Below are positions 1 to 7,175 of a stretch of 38,923 nt of DNA, one piece after another (position 1 is the stretch's first letter; each line of letters begins with the position of its first letter). Location: positions 1 to 38,923 of the forward strand of contig JXQG01000011.1 of NCBI GenBank assembly GCA_001007665.1, written 5' to 3'. The notes below the pieces were generated by a model that made no database searches, was not told the origin of the DNA, and worked only from the letters and a program-made list of their open reading frames with translations. Made by a program: the position numbers and the translations under genes. This DNA is from Candidatus Synechococcus spongiarum SP3 (lineage in GTDB: Bacteria; Cyanobacteriota; Cyanobacteriia; PCC-6307; Cyanobiaceae).

Positions 1-78
1 GTATCAGCCCTGCCTCTGCCAGATCCTCCTCGATGGTCTCAAACAGCACCTTGCCCAGTCCATGGCGCCCCGATAGGG
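1..78 (-). mobile_element. Possible IS5-family transposase fragment, cut by window edge
   Basis: Read on the reverse strand, these bases encode a peptide containing RHGLGKVLFE and EEDLAEAGL. This resembles the stretch just before the first catalytic Asp region of IS5-type transposases (pattern RHxLgxxLFxxxxxxLxxxGL). No terminal inverted repeat or target duplication can be seen, because the element leaves the window on the left. The neighbouring receptor gene loses homology at about the same point, which would fit an insertion or recombination there. The assignment rests on about 25 residues and could be wrong. Confidence 0.3.
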
Positions 79-83
79 GGCTG

Positions 84-206
84 ATGGCCGGAATGGAGCT
101 GCGCCTGGGCATCGAGAATCTTTTCAACAAGAAGTATCAAGAGCACCTCTCCAGTGATCTCGGGCGAGGCCGGACACTGCGACTCGGCATGACCCAAACC
201 TTCTGA
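84..206 (+). pseudogene. C-terminal end of a TonB-dependent receptor, truncated
   Basis: The reading frame ending at the TGA of 204-206 encodes GMELRLGIENLFNKKYQEH and finishes with a terminal Phe after MTQT. That is the classic last strands of a TonB-dependent outer-membrane receptor: the 'eNLFNKKY' box and a C-terminal aromatic residue needed for barrel assembly. Upstream of about position 84 the same frame no longer looks like receptor sequence, so the gene is either truncated by the possible transposase fragment or rearranged. A second, intact receptor gene with a similar C-terminal box starts 135 bases downstream. The remnant may therefore be the 3' end of a tandem paralogue, probably also for iron or heme uptake. 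The rest lies outside the window, if it exists at all. Confidence 0.6.
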
Positions 207-304
207 AGCTCCGTGCAAGATTGCCACGAGGTTTTCCAGTGCTTTTCCAGCAGGCAAGGCTGTATTGAACAACATGAAGATGTAAAAAATAGCACTACTT
301 AACC

Positions 305-323
305 TGATAATAATGTCCTTAAG
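305..323. promoter_or_regulatory. Possible Fur-type iron box upstream of the heme receptor
   Basis: TGATAAT at 305-311 matches one Fur half-site. The expected inverted second half (ATTATCA-like) is poorly kept, and the stretch lies in an A+T-rich region 18-36 bases before the receptor start. Iron control is expected for such operons, but this site is only suggestive. Confidence 0.22.
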
Positions 324-340
324 TAAGTCTCAGGCCTGCT

Positions 341-2695
341 ATGCTCAACTTCGCTCCTCTTCATGCTTCTTTCCCCATCATGACCATGGCATCTATTGGC
401 TCGTGTTTTCTCGCCAATTTTTTGCGGCAGCATTGTTTGGTTTCATCCGCCAAGCCTCTCGCTAGTGCTCTGGCTTTGGCATGCGGATGGAACCTGTTGG
501 TCTGCAGACCAGCCCAGAGCCAAGAACAGCCCAATGCACTCGACGAAGTCATTGAGCTACCGGAAATCACGGTCTTTGGTGCTGCTCGCAACGGACGCGA
601 TCCCCTTGAAACCCCCAGTGCAGTTACGGTAATTAATGGGGAAGACATGGATCGTCTTCAGCCATCAACCTATGAAGACCTGCTGATTGACGTACCTGGC
701 CTGGTCATTCAGGGTGGGCGAGGTGTAGCTCAGGAGCCCAATATCCGTGGCTTTCAAGATGAGCAAGTTGTAATTCGCGTCGATGGGGCCCGTCAGAACT
801 TTAATCTCCAGCACCGTGGCCGCTTTTTTGTAGATCCATCTCTATTAAAGCAGATTGAAGTTCTGCGGGGGGGAGCTTCCGCAATGTTCGGCTCTGGAGC
901 CCTTGGTGGTGTGATCTCCCTCGAGACCAAGGATGCCAGCGATATTCTCAAGCCCGGAGAGACATGGGGAGGGGAGGTGAACGTGGGCTTTAATACGCAA
1001 GGAAGTGAGGCATTGCGGGCAGTAACAGCGGCCTTCGCCCAGGAGAATCTGGATATGGTTGCCTTCTTCTCGCAACGTTTAATGCCAATCGATCCTGAAG
1101 ATGGTGATAAAAATCCGATTCTGGATTCTGCTGTTGATAATTTGAACGGAATTCTCAAAATGACCATGACACCAAACGATGATCATCAAGTGTTAATTGA
1201 CGGGAGAATATACACCGACGATGGCCAGGTTCCAAATACCGCAAACTTCGAATTTGATGGACCAGATGATTCTAGTAGGACAACTCTTTTGACAGACCGC
1301 CATCTTAATCATCAGCAATATAGAATCAAGTGGGACTATACACCTTTCAACAGTAAATTTATAAATCTGTCAACATTAGTCTACTATAATGAAACTCGTG
1401 TTGAAGAAAAAAGAGTAAGCGATATGAGATTTGATACGACTGAGGTGTCAACTATTGGTGTTGAGTTAACTAACTCCTCCGACGTCAATTTCGGTAGAAT
1501 GCCTGTAGCACTTGCCTATGGATTGGAGTTCTTTAAGGATGAGCATCAAGCCACTCGCAATTACGAGGACCGCCCTGAGCATCCAGATGCCCAACGCTCT
1601 TTTTATGCCGGCTTTGCGCAAGCCGATTTCAGCCTTACGCCAAAGGTTACCTTGAGTTCCGGTTTGCGCTATGATGGTTTTGTCCTTGATCCTCCAGATC
1701 CTGTAGAGGGTAACGAAAAGCTTCCACAGCGCAAGGAAAGTTCTTTATCCCCCTGGCTCGGCCTGAATTGGCAGCCCTCGGATTATCTACAGTTCTTTAT
1801 AATTACTTCCCAAGCTTTCCGAGCCCCAACCCTGACTGAAATGTATGCTCAAGGAACACATTTCCGTGGTCCATCCTTTGATGCAAATGGCGATATTGTT
1901 CTGGCATATATTCCGGTTACGCGTCCCGTTATTGGAGTAGATGGACGACCCGTTATTGGAGCGGATGGACAGCCCGAGATGGAAGTTGTCACGCGACCCG
2001 TTATTGGAGCGGATGGACGACCCGAGATGGAAATCGTTATGCGTCCCGATGGTCCCGAGATAAAAGATAATAAATTTCAACAAAACCCAGATCTCAAATC
2101 TGAAAAAGCAACTCGAATTGAAATTGGTACACGTTACCAGCGCAGCAACGTTGTGGCAGCAGGAGATGAACTATTGCTTTCTGCGAATGCTTACTATGCT
2201 GATGTTGATAACTATATTGAAGCTATTGTCAGTACTCAGACTGATAATTTTGCCACATTTACGCAGAATGTCAATGCAGAGCTATCTGGATTTGAGGCTG
2301 AGATGGCCTATGATGCCCGGTCCTGGTTCACCTCTGCCAACCTTACGGTTCCCCGTGGCAGCGAAGGGGGAAGTTCACGACAACTGGACAGTATTCCCCA
2401 GGATCGTTTCTCTGTAATCCTCGGCCTGAGACCGGATCCGAAATGGGAGATTGGCTTGCGTTCCACCGTGGCTGGCGAGAGAAAGATCGACGACAACGAG
2501 GATAACAATGCCAACACCGACAGCTTCGTGACCCTTGATCTATTTGCCAATCTCCGCCTCGGTGACGGTTTTTTATCGGATGCTCTGATTTCATTTGGTA
2601 TTGATAATATCACCAACCAAAAGTATAAACTTCATCCCAGTGTACTGCCTAGTCACGGCAGATCCGTTAAATTAAATACACAATTTACCTTCTAA
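341..2695 (+). CDS. TonB-dependent heme/hemoglobin-type outer-membrane receptor
   Basis: This is a 784-residue outer-membrane receptor. After a leader, a TonB-box-like stretch (EITVFGAA) precedes the plug domain (about residues 85-210, with IRGFQDEQVVIRVDG and IEVLRGGASAMFGSGA), followed by the beta-barrel. Heme-receptor hallmarks are present: a FRAP box at residues 493-496, a His at 507, and an NPDL version of the NPNL box at 582-585. His158 in the plug is a candidate second heme ligand by analogy with Yersinia HemR. Between the FRAP and NPNL boxes lies an unusual repeat-rich insert (about residues 527-570). The protein ends in Phe, as expected for assembly into the outer membrane. The start is uncertain: ATG at 380 (residue 14) would give a shorter leader. 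The gene is visibly richer in A+T than its neighbours, which suggests acquisition. It heads an operon with hmuT-, hmuU- and hmuV-like genes, 3 bases upstream of the next start. The exact substrate (heme, hemoglobin or another chelate) is inference. Confidence 0.88.
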   Translation: MLNFAPLHASFPIMTMASIGSCFLANFLRQHCLVSSAKPLASALALACGWNLLVCRPAQSQEQPNALDEVIELPEITVFGAARNGRDPLETPSAVTVINGEDMDRLQPSTYEDLLIDVPGLVIQGGRGVAQEPNIRGFQDEQVVIRVDGARQNFNLQHRGRFFVDPSLLKQIEVLRGGASAMFGSGALGGVISLETKDASDILKPGETWGGEVNVGFNTQGSEALRAVTAAFAQENLDMVAFFSQRLMPIDPEDGDKNPILDSAVDNLNGILKMTMTPNDDHQVLIDGRIYTDDGQVPNTANFEFDGPDDSSRTTLLTDRHLNHQQYRIKWDYTPFNSKFINLSTLVYYNETRVEEKRVSDMRFDTTEVSTIGVELTNSSDVNFGRMPVALAYGLEFFKDEHQATRNYEDRPEHPDAQRSFYAGFAQADFSLTPKVTLSSGLRYDGFVLDPPDPVEGNEKLPQRKESSLSPWLGLNWQPSDYLQFFIITSQAFRAPTLTEMYAQGTHFRGPSFDANGDIVLAYIPVTRPVIGVDGRPVIGADGQPEMEVVTRPVIGADGRPEMEIVMRPDGPEIKDNKFQQNPDLKSEKATRIEIGTRYQRSNVVAAGDELLLSANAYYADVDNYIEAIVSTQTDNFATFTQNVNAELSGFEAEMAYDARSWFTSANLTVPRGSEGGSSRQLDSIPQDRFSVILGLRPDPKWEIGLRSTVAGERKIDDNEDNNANTDSFVTLDLFANLRLGDGFLSDALISFGIDNITNQKYKLHPSVLPSHGRSVKLNTQFTF
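1922..2051 (+). repeat. Tandem 48-base repeat inside the receptor's outer loop
   Basis: Two nearly identical 48-base units encode RPVIGADGQPEMEVVT and RPVIGADGRPEMEIVM. A half unit (RPVIGVDG) precedes them and the start of another (RPDG) follows. The reading frame is kept. The array falls between the FRAP and NPNL boxes, so it should extend the large extracellular loop that holds the heme-ligand histidine. Confidence 0.85.
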
Positions 2696-2698
2696 ATC

Positions 2699-3661
2699 AT
2701 GTTGAGTATTTCTTCCATGGCACTTTCTCAATTCTTGAAAATGACTTTTCACGACAAAGCCTTTGCCGGTCCGTGGCGCCAGCTTCGGGCTAGACAATTC
2801 ATGACAGCAGCCGTCGGTGCGATGGTTGGCCTTCTACTTCATTGGCCAGCCCAGGCCCAAGACTTGACCAGGCGAGTTGTTGTCGCTGGTGGAGATCTCA
2901 CGGAAATCGTCTTTGCCCTTGATGGTGAAGATCACCTTGTCGGTATTGACTCAACATCCACATGGCCACCGCAAGCACAAGATCTTCCCCAGATTGGCTA
3001 TGTCAGGCGCCTATCCGCGGAAGGCATTCTGTCTCTGGATCCCGACTTGCTGATTGCCGCCCATGATGCCGGCCCGAATGTGGCGCTGCGGCAGCTTCGA
3101 CGGGCTGGTGTCCTGGTTGTTCAGGCGCCTGACGTGGACGGCGCCGACGGGGTGGTGGCCAAGATCGGCCTGGTGGGCGAGATTCTCAATCGAGAGGATA
3201 ACGCCCAGGCCCTGGCAGCGCAGTTTCAAGCCGATCTGGCTGCTGTGCAGGCCAAGGTGGCAACCCTGACCCGGAAACCCCGGGTGTTGTTCATTCTTTC
3301 CATCGCGGGCAATGCGCCCATCGTCGGCGGTCGCGACACTGGCGCAGACGACATCATCCGTCTTGCTGGCGCCACCAACGCGGCAGCAGCCGTCAGTGGC
3401 TACAAGCCCATGGGCCGAGAAGCCATTCTGGCGGCGCAGCCGGACGTGCTGCTGATGATGGATCGTCACGCTGAAACATTCGGTGGCGCAACGGCAATCC
3501 TGAGCCGTCCTGAATTCGCCCTCACCCCCGCCGGTCAGGCTGGTCATGCTGTGACCATGGACGGCTTGCTGCTGCTGGGCTTTGGACCCCGCACCCCCCA
3601 GGCTGTCGCCCAACTGGTTCGGGCCCTTCAGCCCCAGGCTGCTGTGGAAGCCGGTCTTTAA
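2699..3661 (+). CDS. hmuT: Periplasmic heme-binding protein of an ABC transporter (HmuT-like)
   Basis: This is a substrate-binding protein of the HmuT/HutB type, about 320 residues from this start. A signal peptide is visible as MTAAVGAMVGLLLHWPAQAQ, whose Met is residue 35. The real start may therefore be ATG at 2801, since a 34-residue extension before a normal signal peptide is unusual. The mature part shows the family's features: VVVAGGDLTEIVFALDGED, then GYVRRLSAEGILSLDPDLLI, and later TGADDIIRLAGATNAA and LSRPEFALTPAG. It should carry heme from the outer-membrane receptor to the HmuU permease. The gene begins 3 bases after the receptor stop and 21 bases before hmuU, so the four genes probably share a transcript. 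Composition is GC-rich like the host, unlike the receptor gene. Confidence 0.87.
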   Translation: MLSISSMALSQFLKMTFHDKAFAGPWRQLRARQFMTAAVGAMVGLLLHWPAQAQDLTRRVVVAGGDLTEIVFALDGEDHLVGIDSTSTWPPQAQDLPQIGYVRRLSAEGILSLDPDLLIAAHDAGPNVALRQLRRAGVLVVQAPDVDGADGVVAKIGLVGEILNREDNAQALAAQFQADLAAVQAKVATLTRKPRVLFILSIAGNAPIVGGRDTGADDIIRLAGATNAAAAVSGYKPMGREAILAAQPDVLLMMDRHAETFGGATAILSRPEFALTPAGQAGHAVTMDGLLLLGFGPRTPQAVAQLVRALQPQAAVEAGL

Positions 3662-3682
3662 TGCATGGGAGAACGTTGAAGA

Positions 3683-4720
3683 ATGGCAAATGTCCGTCGG
3701 CGCCAGCAGTTATGGATTATCTTTCTGCTGTTGGCAGTTGGTCTTTTGGCCGTGGCTGCCTTGACGTTAGGCCCTGTCGCCATCCAACCCGACCGCCTGT
3801 TGGCCACGCTTCTTGGCCAGGGGGACACGACGGAAACCGCTGTCCTTTGGGTCATTCGCTTGCCGCGGCTCCTGCTGGGTCTGGCCGCCGGCATCGCCTT
3901 GGCCCTCTCCGGTGCAGCCCTGCAAGGCATTCTGCGCAACCCTCTGGCCGATCCAGGGCTCATCGGCATCACCGCTGGCGCCTCCCTTGGCAGTGTCACG
4001 GTCATCGTTCTCGGAGAAGCAATTGCAGACTCTTTGCCCATGACACTCAGACCATGGCTCTTGCCGATTGCGGCTTTTCTGGGCGCGGCTCTGGTGATTG
4101 CGCTTGTGTTTTCCCTGGCGCAGCGCGGTGGCCAAACATCTGTGGCAACCTTGATTTTGGCCGGCGTGGCGATTAATGCCACAGCCTCTGCAATCATTGG
4201 AGGATTGGTGTATATCAGCGATGATGATCAGCTACGGGATCTGACGTTCTGGACCATGGGCGCCCTGGCGGGCGCCGGCTGGCCGTTGGTGCTCATGGCT
4301 GTTGTCCTGACCGCCCTGTCGGCTCCCTTGCTGGTGGGGCAAGCCCAGGCACTGGATATGCTGCAGTTGGGAGAGCGAGCCGCGTTTCACACGGGCCTGG
4401 ACGTGGAGCGCTGCAAGCGGCGTGTGGCGCTGGGAACAGCGATCGCTGTTGGCGCCGTCACCTCTGCCGCTGGTCCCATTGGCTTTATTGGTCTGGTGGC
4501 TCCCCACTTGGCGCGCCTCATCTTCGGACCACGCCACGCCGTTCTGCTGCCGACAGCGATCCTGATGGGAATTTTCCTGGTGCTGGCAGCAGATCTTGCG
4601 GTCCGCTTTGTGGCGCCCCCAGCGGAGCCGCCCCTGGGTTTGGCCACCAGCTTGATTGGGGGACCGTTTTTTCTTTGGCTGTTACTGCGCAGCCCGATGG
4701 ATCATCAACGAAGGAATTAA
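3683..4720 (+). CDS. hmuU: Heme ABC transporter permease (HmuU-like, FecCD family)
   Basis: This is a 345-residue multi-spanning inner-membrane permease of the FecCD/BtuC family, of normal length. The family motifs RLPRLLLGLAAGIALALSGA, QGILRNPLADPGLIGITAG and GPIGFIGLVAPHLARLIFG are all present. The last is the cytoplasmic coupling region that contacts the ATPase. It should form the inner-membrane heme channel with HmuV. The ATG follows a purine-rich stretch (GAAGA) a few bases upstream. Its TAA stop is only two bases from the probable GTG start of hmuV, so coupled translation is likely. Confidence 0.9.
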   Translation: MANVRRRQQLWIIFLLLAVGLLAVAALTLGPVAIQPDRLLATLLGQGDTTETAVLWVIRLPRLLLGLAAGIALALSGAALQGILRNPLADPGLIGITAGASLGSVTVIVLGEAIADSLPMTLRPWLLPIAAFLGAALVIALVFSLAQRGGQTSVATLILAGVAINATASAIIGGLVYISDDDQLRDLTFWTMGALAGAGWPLVLMAVVLTALSAPLLVGQAQALDMLQLGERAAFHTGLDVERCKRRVALGTAIAVGAVTSAAGPIGFIGLVAPHLARLIFGPRHAVLLPTAILMGIFLVLAADLAVRFVAPPAEPPLGLATSLIGGPFFLWLLLRSPMDHQRRN

Positions 4721-4722
4721 TT

Positions 4723-5505
4723 GTGCTGGAAGCTGCCGATGTCTGCGTGATGCGGGGCCGACGGACCCTTTTGAAGGGGATCAACCTGCGGCTGCAGCCC
4801 GGGCAGATCACCGCTGTGATTGGCCCCAACGGTGCTGGCAAGTCAACGGTGTTGGCCTGTCTCTCGGGAGCATTGATTCCCGTGCGCGGCACACTCCGAT
4901 TGGCCGGGGCGTGCCTGCATCAGTTGTCTGCAGCTGAGTTGGGGCGCCGCCGTGCTGTTCTTGAACAATCGCCAATCGCCCCTGCCGGATTCACGCTGAA
5001 TGCGCTGGTGGAGTTGGGAATCCCTTGCCAGGTGCCGCCGTGGCAAGCCCGGGCGCTGGTTGGTCGGGCCCTCACGGCTGTGGGCCTGGCTGAGCACGCT
5101 CGTCAGACGATTGATGTCTTGTCGGGCGGTGGACAACAGCGGGCCCATTTGGCTCGTGTTCTGGCGCAACTGTGGGCAGGGCAGGCCCTGGGTGGTGGAC
5201 ATTGGCTTCTTTTGGATGAGCCCACAGCCCACCTGGACCTGGCCCACCAGGCCGCTGTCATCCGCATTGCCCACCAGGCGGCAGCGGCAGGGGCCGGGGT
5301 GGTGGTGGTGGTCCATGACCTGACCGTTGCCGCTGCTCTGGCAAGTCAAGTTGTCCTGATGCAAGACGGTTGTGTGGCGGCCTGGGGACCGGCAGACCAA
5401 CTCTTGCAGCCCATGGTTCTAGAGCCAGTCTATGGTCTGCCCCTGTTGCGCAAGGAACCCACAGCCGGAAGAGCGGCAATCATCCCCCTCTTCCCTGTCC
5501 GGTAA
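4723..5505 (+). CDS. hmuV: Heme ABC transporter ATP-binding protein (HmuV-like)
   Basis: This ATPase subunit is 260 residues from the GTG at 4723. An AAGGA Shine-Dalgarno at 4711-4715, seven bases upstream, favours this start over an in-frame ATG at 4675, which would overlap hmuU by 46 bases. Walker A is GPNGAGKST (residues 34-42). The ABC signature reads LSGGGQQRAHLARVLAQLW, with Gly where HmuV proteins usually have Glu. Walker B is LLLDEPT, followed by the HLDL D-loop and the VVVVVHDL switch His. It should power heme import through HmuU. It is the last gene of the operon and is followed by a strong hairpin. Confidence 0.9.
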   Translation: MLEAADVCVMRGRRTLLKGINLRLQPGQITAVIGPNGAGKSTVLACLSGALIPVRGTLRLAGACLHQLSAAELGRRRAVLEQSPIAPAGFTLNALVELGIPCQVPPWQARALVGRALTAVGLAEHARQTIDVLSGGGQQRAHLARVLAQLWAGQALGGGHWLLLDEPTAHLDLAHQAAVIRIAHQAAAAGAGVVVVVHDLTVAAALASQVVLMQDGCVAAWGPADQLLQPMVLEPVYGLPLLRKEPTAGRAAIIPLFPVR

Positions 5506-5519
5506 AGCCCCAAGGGTGA

Positions 5520-5557
5520 GGCTGGTTTGCGGCCACAGTGGTCGCCACAAACCAGCC
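5520..5557. terminator. Strong hairpin between convergent genes, probable hmu terminator
   Basis: Arms GGCTGGTTTG (5520-5529) and CAAACCAGCC (5548-5557) pair perfectly. Most bases between them also pair around an AGTG loop, giving 15 base pairs with two mismatches. It lies 15 bases after hmuV and before the end of a convergent gene. There is no T-run, so it may act as a stability element or a terminator for both directions. Confidence 0.5.
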
Positions 5558-5605
5558 ATAGGCAGGAGGGCGAACACCTGGGAGGTGGCTCCCGGCCGCC
5601 ACGGC

Positions 5606-6145
5606 CTAGGCCTGACTCGTGTCCTGGTTGTTGTCGCACTCGGCCAAATCCGGTGTTTGGTGGAGAAGGCGGTTCAAGCGCAAACGGTCGGGATTGAGGG
5701 GGTCAGGGGCTAGTTCACCGGCAATTTCCCGAAACTTGCCTTCCACGGAGTCAGGTAGCTTGACGGTGAAAATTCGCTCCAGCAGTGCCTCTACGGAGAA
5801 GAGGTAGGCATTGATGTTCTCCAGTTCGGCAATGACGGCATGCTTCCTGCCCATCTCTTCATTGCCGGCTGCGCTGTCTCCACAGCCAATTGCTTTGGCC
5901 TCCGCCTCCTTCTGCAATTCCTCCAGAGCACGTACCGCCAGGGTGCGGAACGATTGCAGGGAAGTCCAGATTAGCTCTTGTTGGTGTCGCAGTGTGGGGT
6001 ATTCGCGGATCAGGCGGTCATGCTCTCGGTAAAATCGCTTGCAATCCGGACACTGGCAGCATCTCTCGGATGGTACAGACAAGTTTCCACCTGGAACTGA
6101 TTGTACTTTAGCAAGGAAGTGACGCTGATGGCCAACTTCCGACAC
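5606..6145 (-). CDS. Unrecognised protein with an N-terminal Cys cluster and helical body
   Basis: This is a 179-residue reading frame from a GTG start; I do not recognise the family. Near the N-terminus (about residues 29-34) lies CCQCPDC, which looks like one half of a zinc ribbon or other metal-binding knuckle and is followed by KRFYREHDRLIREY. The remainder is rich in Glu, Ala, Leu and Arg in a heptad-like pattern (ALEELQKEAEAKA, AVIAELENINAYL, ALLERIF), suggesting long helices or a coiled coil. No signal peptide or membrane segment is seen. It lies on the same strand as another unrecognised gene upstream (6238-6558), separated by a terminator-like hairpin. An adaptor or regulatory role is possible but unsupported. 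The frame could be lineage-specific. Confidence 0.55.
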   Translation of the reverse strand: MSEVGHQRHFLAKVQSVPGGNLSVPSERCCQCPDCKRFYREHDRLIREYPTLRHQQELIWTSLQSFRTLAVRALEELQKEAEAKAIGCGDSAAGNEEMGRKHAVIAELENINAYLFSVEALLERIFTVKLPDSVEGKFREIAGELAPDPLNPDRLRLNRLLHQTPDLAECDNNQDTSQA

Positions 6146-6180
6146 GAAAAAGACAAATTTCCGGCCAAAACCCGGAATTT
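6146..6180 (-). terminator. Terminator-like hairpin with T-run (reverse strand)
   Basis: On the reverse strand the arms AAATTCCGG (6172-6180) and CCGGAAATTT (6155-6164) pair with one bulge. They are followed by GTCTTTTTCG, a five-T run. This fits a factor-independent terminator for the gene at 6238-6558. It lies directly before the GTG start of the next reverse-strand gene. Confidence 0.5.
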
Positions 6181-6237
6181 CGGCAACGGGAACGCAGGAT
6201 TTAAGGTGCCGGGGAGACTGACGGCCCTGGTCGGGGA

Positions 6238-6558
6238 CTATTTGAGGTGGGGCATGTCTTCACCAAAGTGCTCGGGAAGTGGAATTTCCTCGGGAAGTGG
6301 AATTTCAATAGAGCTGACCAGCTGGATTGCATCTCGCAAACGCATGGCATCCGCAAACCATCCCATGGCCTGCTCCGTGTTCCCGCGCCGTTCCGCGTCA
6401 CTGGCCTGTTCCTCATGGGCCTCTGCCAACAGGGCAAGCCAACAGAGACTCCGAGCTTGCACCACCGAGAGGTCCAGCTCCTCAATCTGCTCATGGATGA
6501 TGCGGTTACTTTCCTGCTGCACCAGCAGCCTTAGGCGCAGAGCATGAAGCTGGGTCAC
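6238..6558 (-). CDS. Unrecognised small helical protein
   Basis: This 106-residue frame starts with GTG at 6558; I do not recognise the family. The first 80 residues are strongly helical (LRLRLLVQQESNRIIHEQIE, ALLAEAHEEQASDAERRGN, EQAMGWFADAMRLRDAIQ) and resemble a TPR-like or helical-hairpin fold without a clear TPR signature. The tail holds a duplicated EIPLPE peptide produced by an 18-base tandem repeat. There is no signal peptide or membrane span. It shares strand with the Cys-cluster gene downstream, with a terminator-like hairpin between them, so the two may be transcribed separately. No function is proposed. Confidence 0.5.
   Translation of the reverse strand: MTQLHALRLRLLVQQESNRIIHEQIEELDLSVVQARSLCWLALLAEAHEEQASDAERRGNTEQAMGWFADAMRLRDAIQLVSSIEIPLPEEIPLPEHFGEDMPHLK
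6271..6306 (-). repeat. Perfect 18-base tandem duplication in a reading frame
   Basis: CTCGGGAAGTGGAATTTC occurs twice in direct succession (6271-6288 and 6289-6306). It duplicates the peptide EIPLPE near the C-terminus of the 106-residue protein and keeps the frame, so it looks recent and tolerated. Confidence 0.95.
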
Positions 6559-6628
6559 AGTCTCACCCGCTAACCCTTTCAGCGTAGCGCACGAAAGATC
6601 CTTGACAATGGGGACATGGCCTGGCGAA

Positions 6629-6702
6629 CGGGGCTGGAGGGACTTGAACCCACGACCTTGGCTTTAGGAAAGCCCTGCTCTATCCAACTGAGCCACAGCC
6701 CC
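6629..6702 (-). tRNA. tRNA-Arg, anticodon CCU
   Basis: On the reverse strand the acceptor arms GGGGCTG and CAGCCCC pair fully, and the D arm is GCTCAGTTGGATAGAGC. The anticodon loop TTCCTAA gives anticodon CCU, reading AGG. The T arm GTGGGTTCAAGTCCCTC has the conserved TTCAA with one stem mismatch, and the outer pair of the anticodon stem (G-A) also mismatches. The discriminator is G and no CCA is encoded. It is transcribed away from the RNase P RNA gene that starts about 70 bases to the right. Confidence 0.92.
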
Positions 6703-6773
6703 AACAGCTTCAGAGCGTCACAGGGATGTCACACTGAAGACAACAGAGCCAGACTACTCCATAAGCTGGTGCC

Positions 6774-7175
6774 GGAAAGGAGGCGAGGCGACCGCGGCAC
6801 GGCTGAGTTTGCTCAGTGCGTGCTGAGGAAAGTCCGGGCTCCCCCATGGCCAGGCCTGCTGGGTAACGCCCAGTGCGGGTGACCGTGAGGATAGTGCCAC
6901 AGAAACACACCGCCGATGGCCCCGGCTTTTGCCCAGGCACAGGTAAGGGTGCAAAGGTGCGGTAAGAGCGCACCAGCAGCATCGAGAGGTGCTGGCTCGG
7001 TAAACCCCAGCCGGGAGCAAGGCGAAGAACCAAGGTTGGCCATGTGCCTGTTCTGCTCAAACATGCCGCTTGAGGCCTGTGGTAACACAGGTCCTAGAGA
7101 GATGGTCGCCCCTGGAGAGGGGTCCATTCCATGGAGACCTCCCAGGAACAGAACCCGGCTTATGTCCTGCTTTCC
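6774..7175 (+). ncRNA. rnpB: RNase P RNA (M1 RNA)
   Basis: The catalytic RNA of RNase P is recognised by conserved core segments: GAGGAAAGTCCGGGCTC near the 5' side (about 6824-6840), GTGCCACAGAAAC (about 6894-6906), CTAGAGAGATGG (about 7093-7104), and ACAGAACCCGGCTTA near the 3' end (about 7149-7163). The 5' GGAAAGGAGG and the 3' TCCTGCTTTCC can pair as helix P1, which sets the boundaries used here. Total length of about 400 bases fits a cyanobacterial type-A RNA. The RNA matures tRNA 5' ends. Its 3' end contains the probable ATG of RNase III (7162), an unusual arrangement that may link the two genes' expression. Confidence 0.93.

Noticed and set aside
4439-4446. HIP1 palindrome GCGATCGC
   Set aside because: A single copy inside hmuU is not an enrichment, so HIP1 does not appear to be used here.
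6916-7161. N-terminal extension of RNase III by 82 residues
   Set aside because: The sequence is conserved RNase P RNA, not protein coding; RNase III homology begins after 7162.
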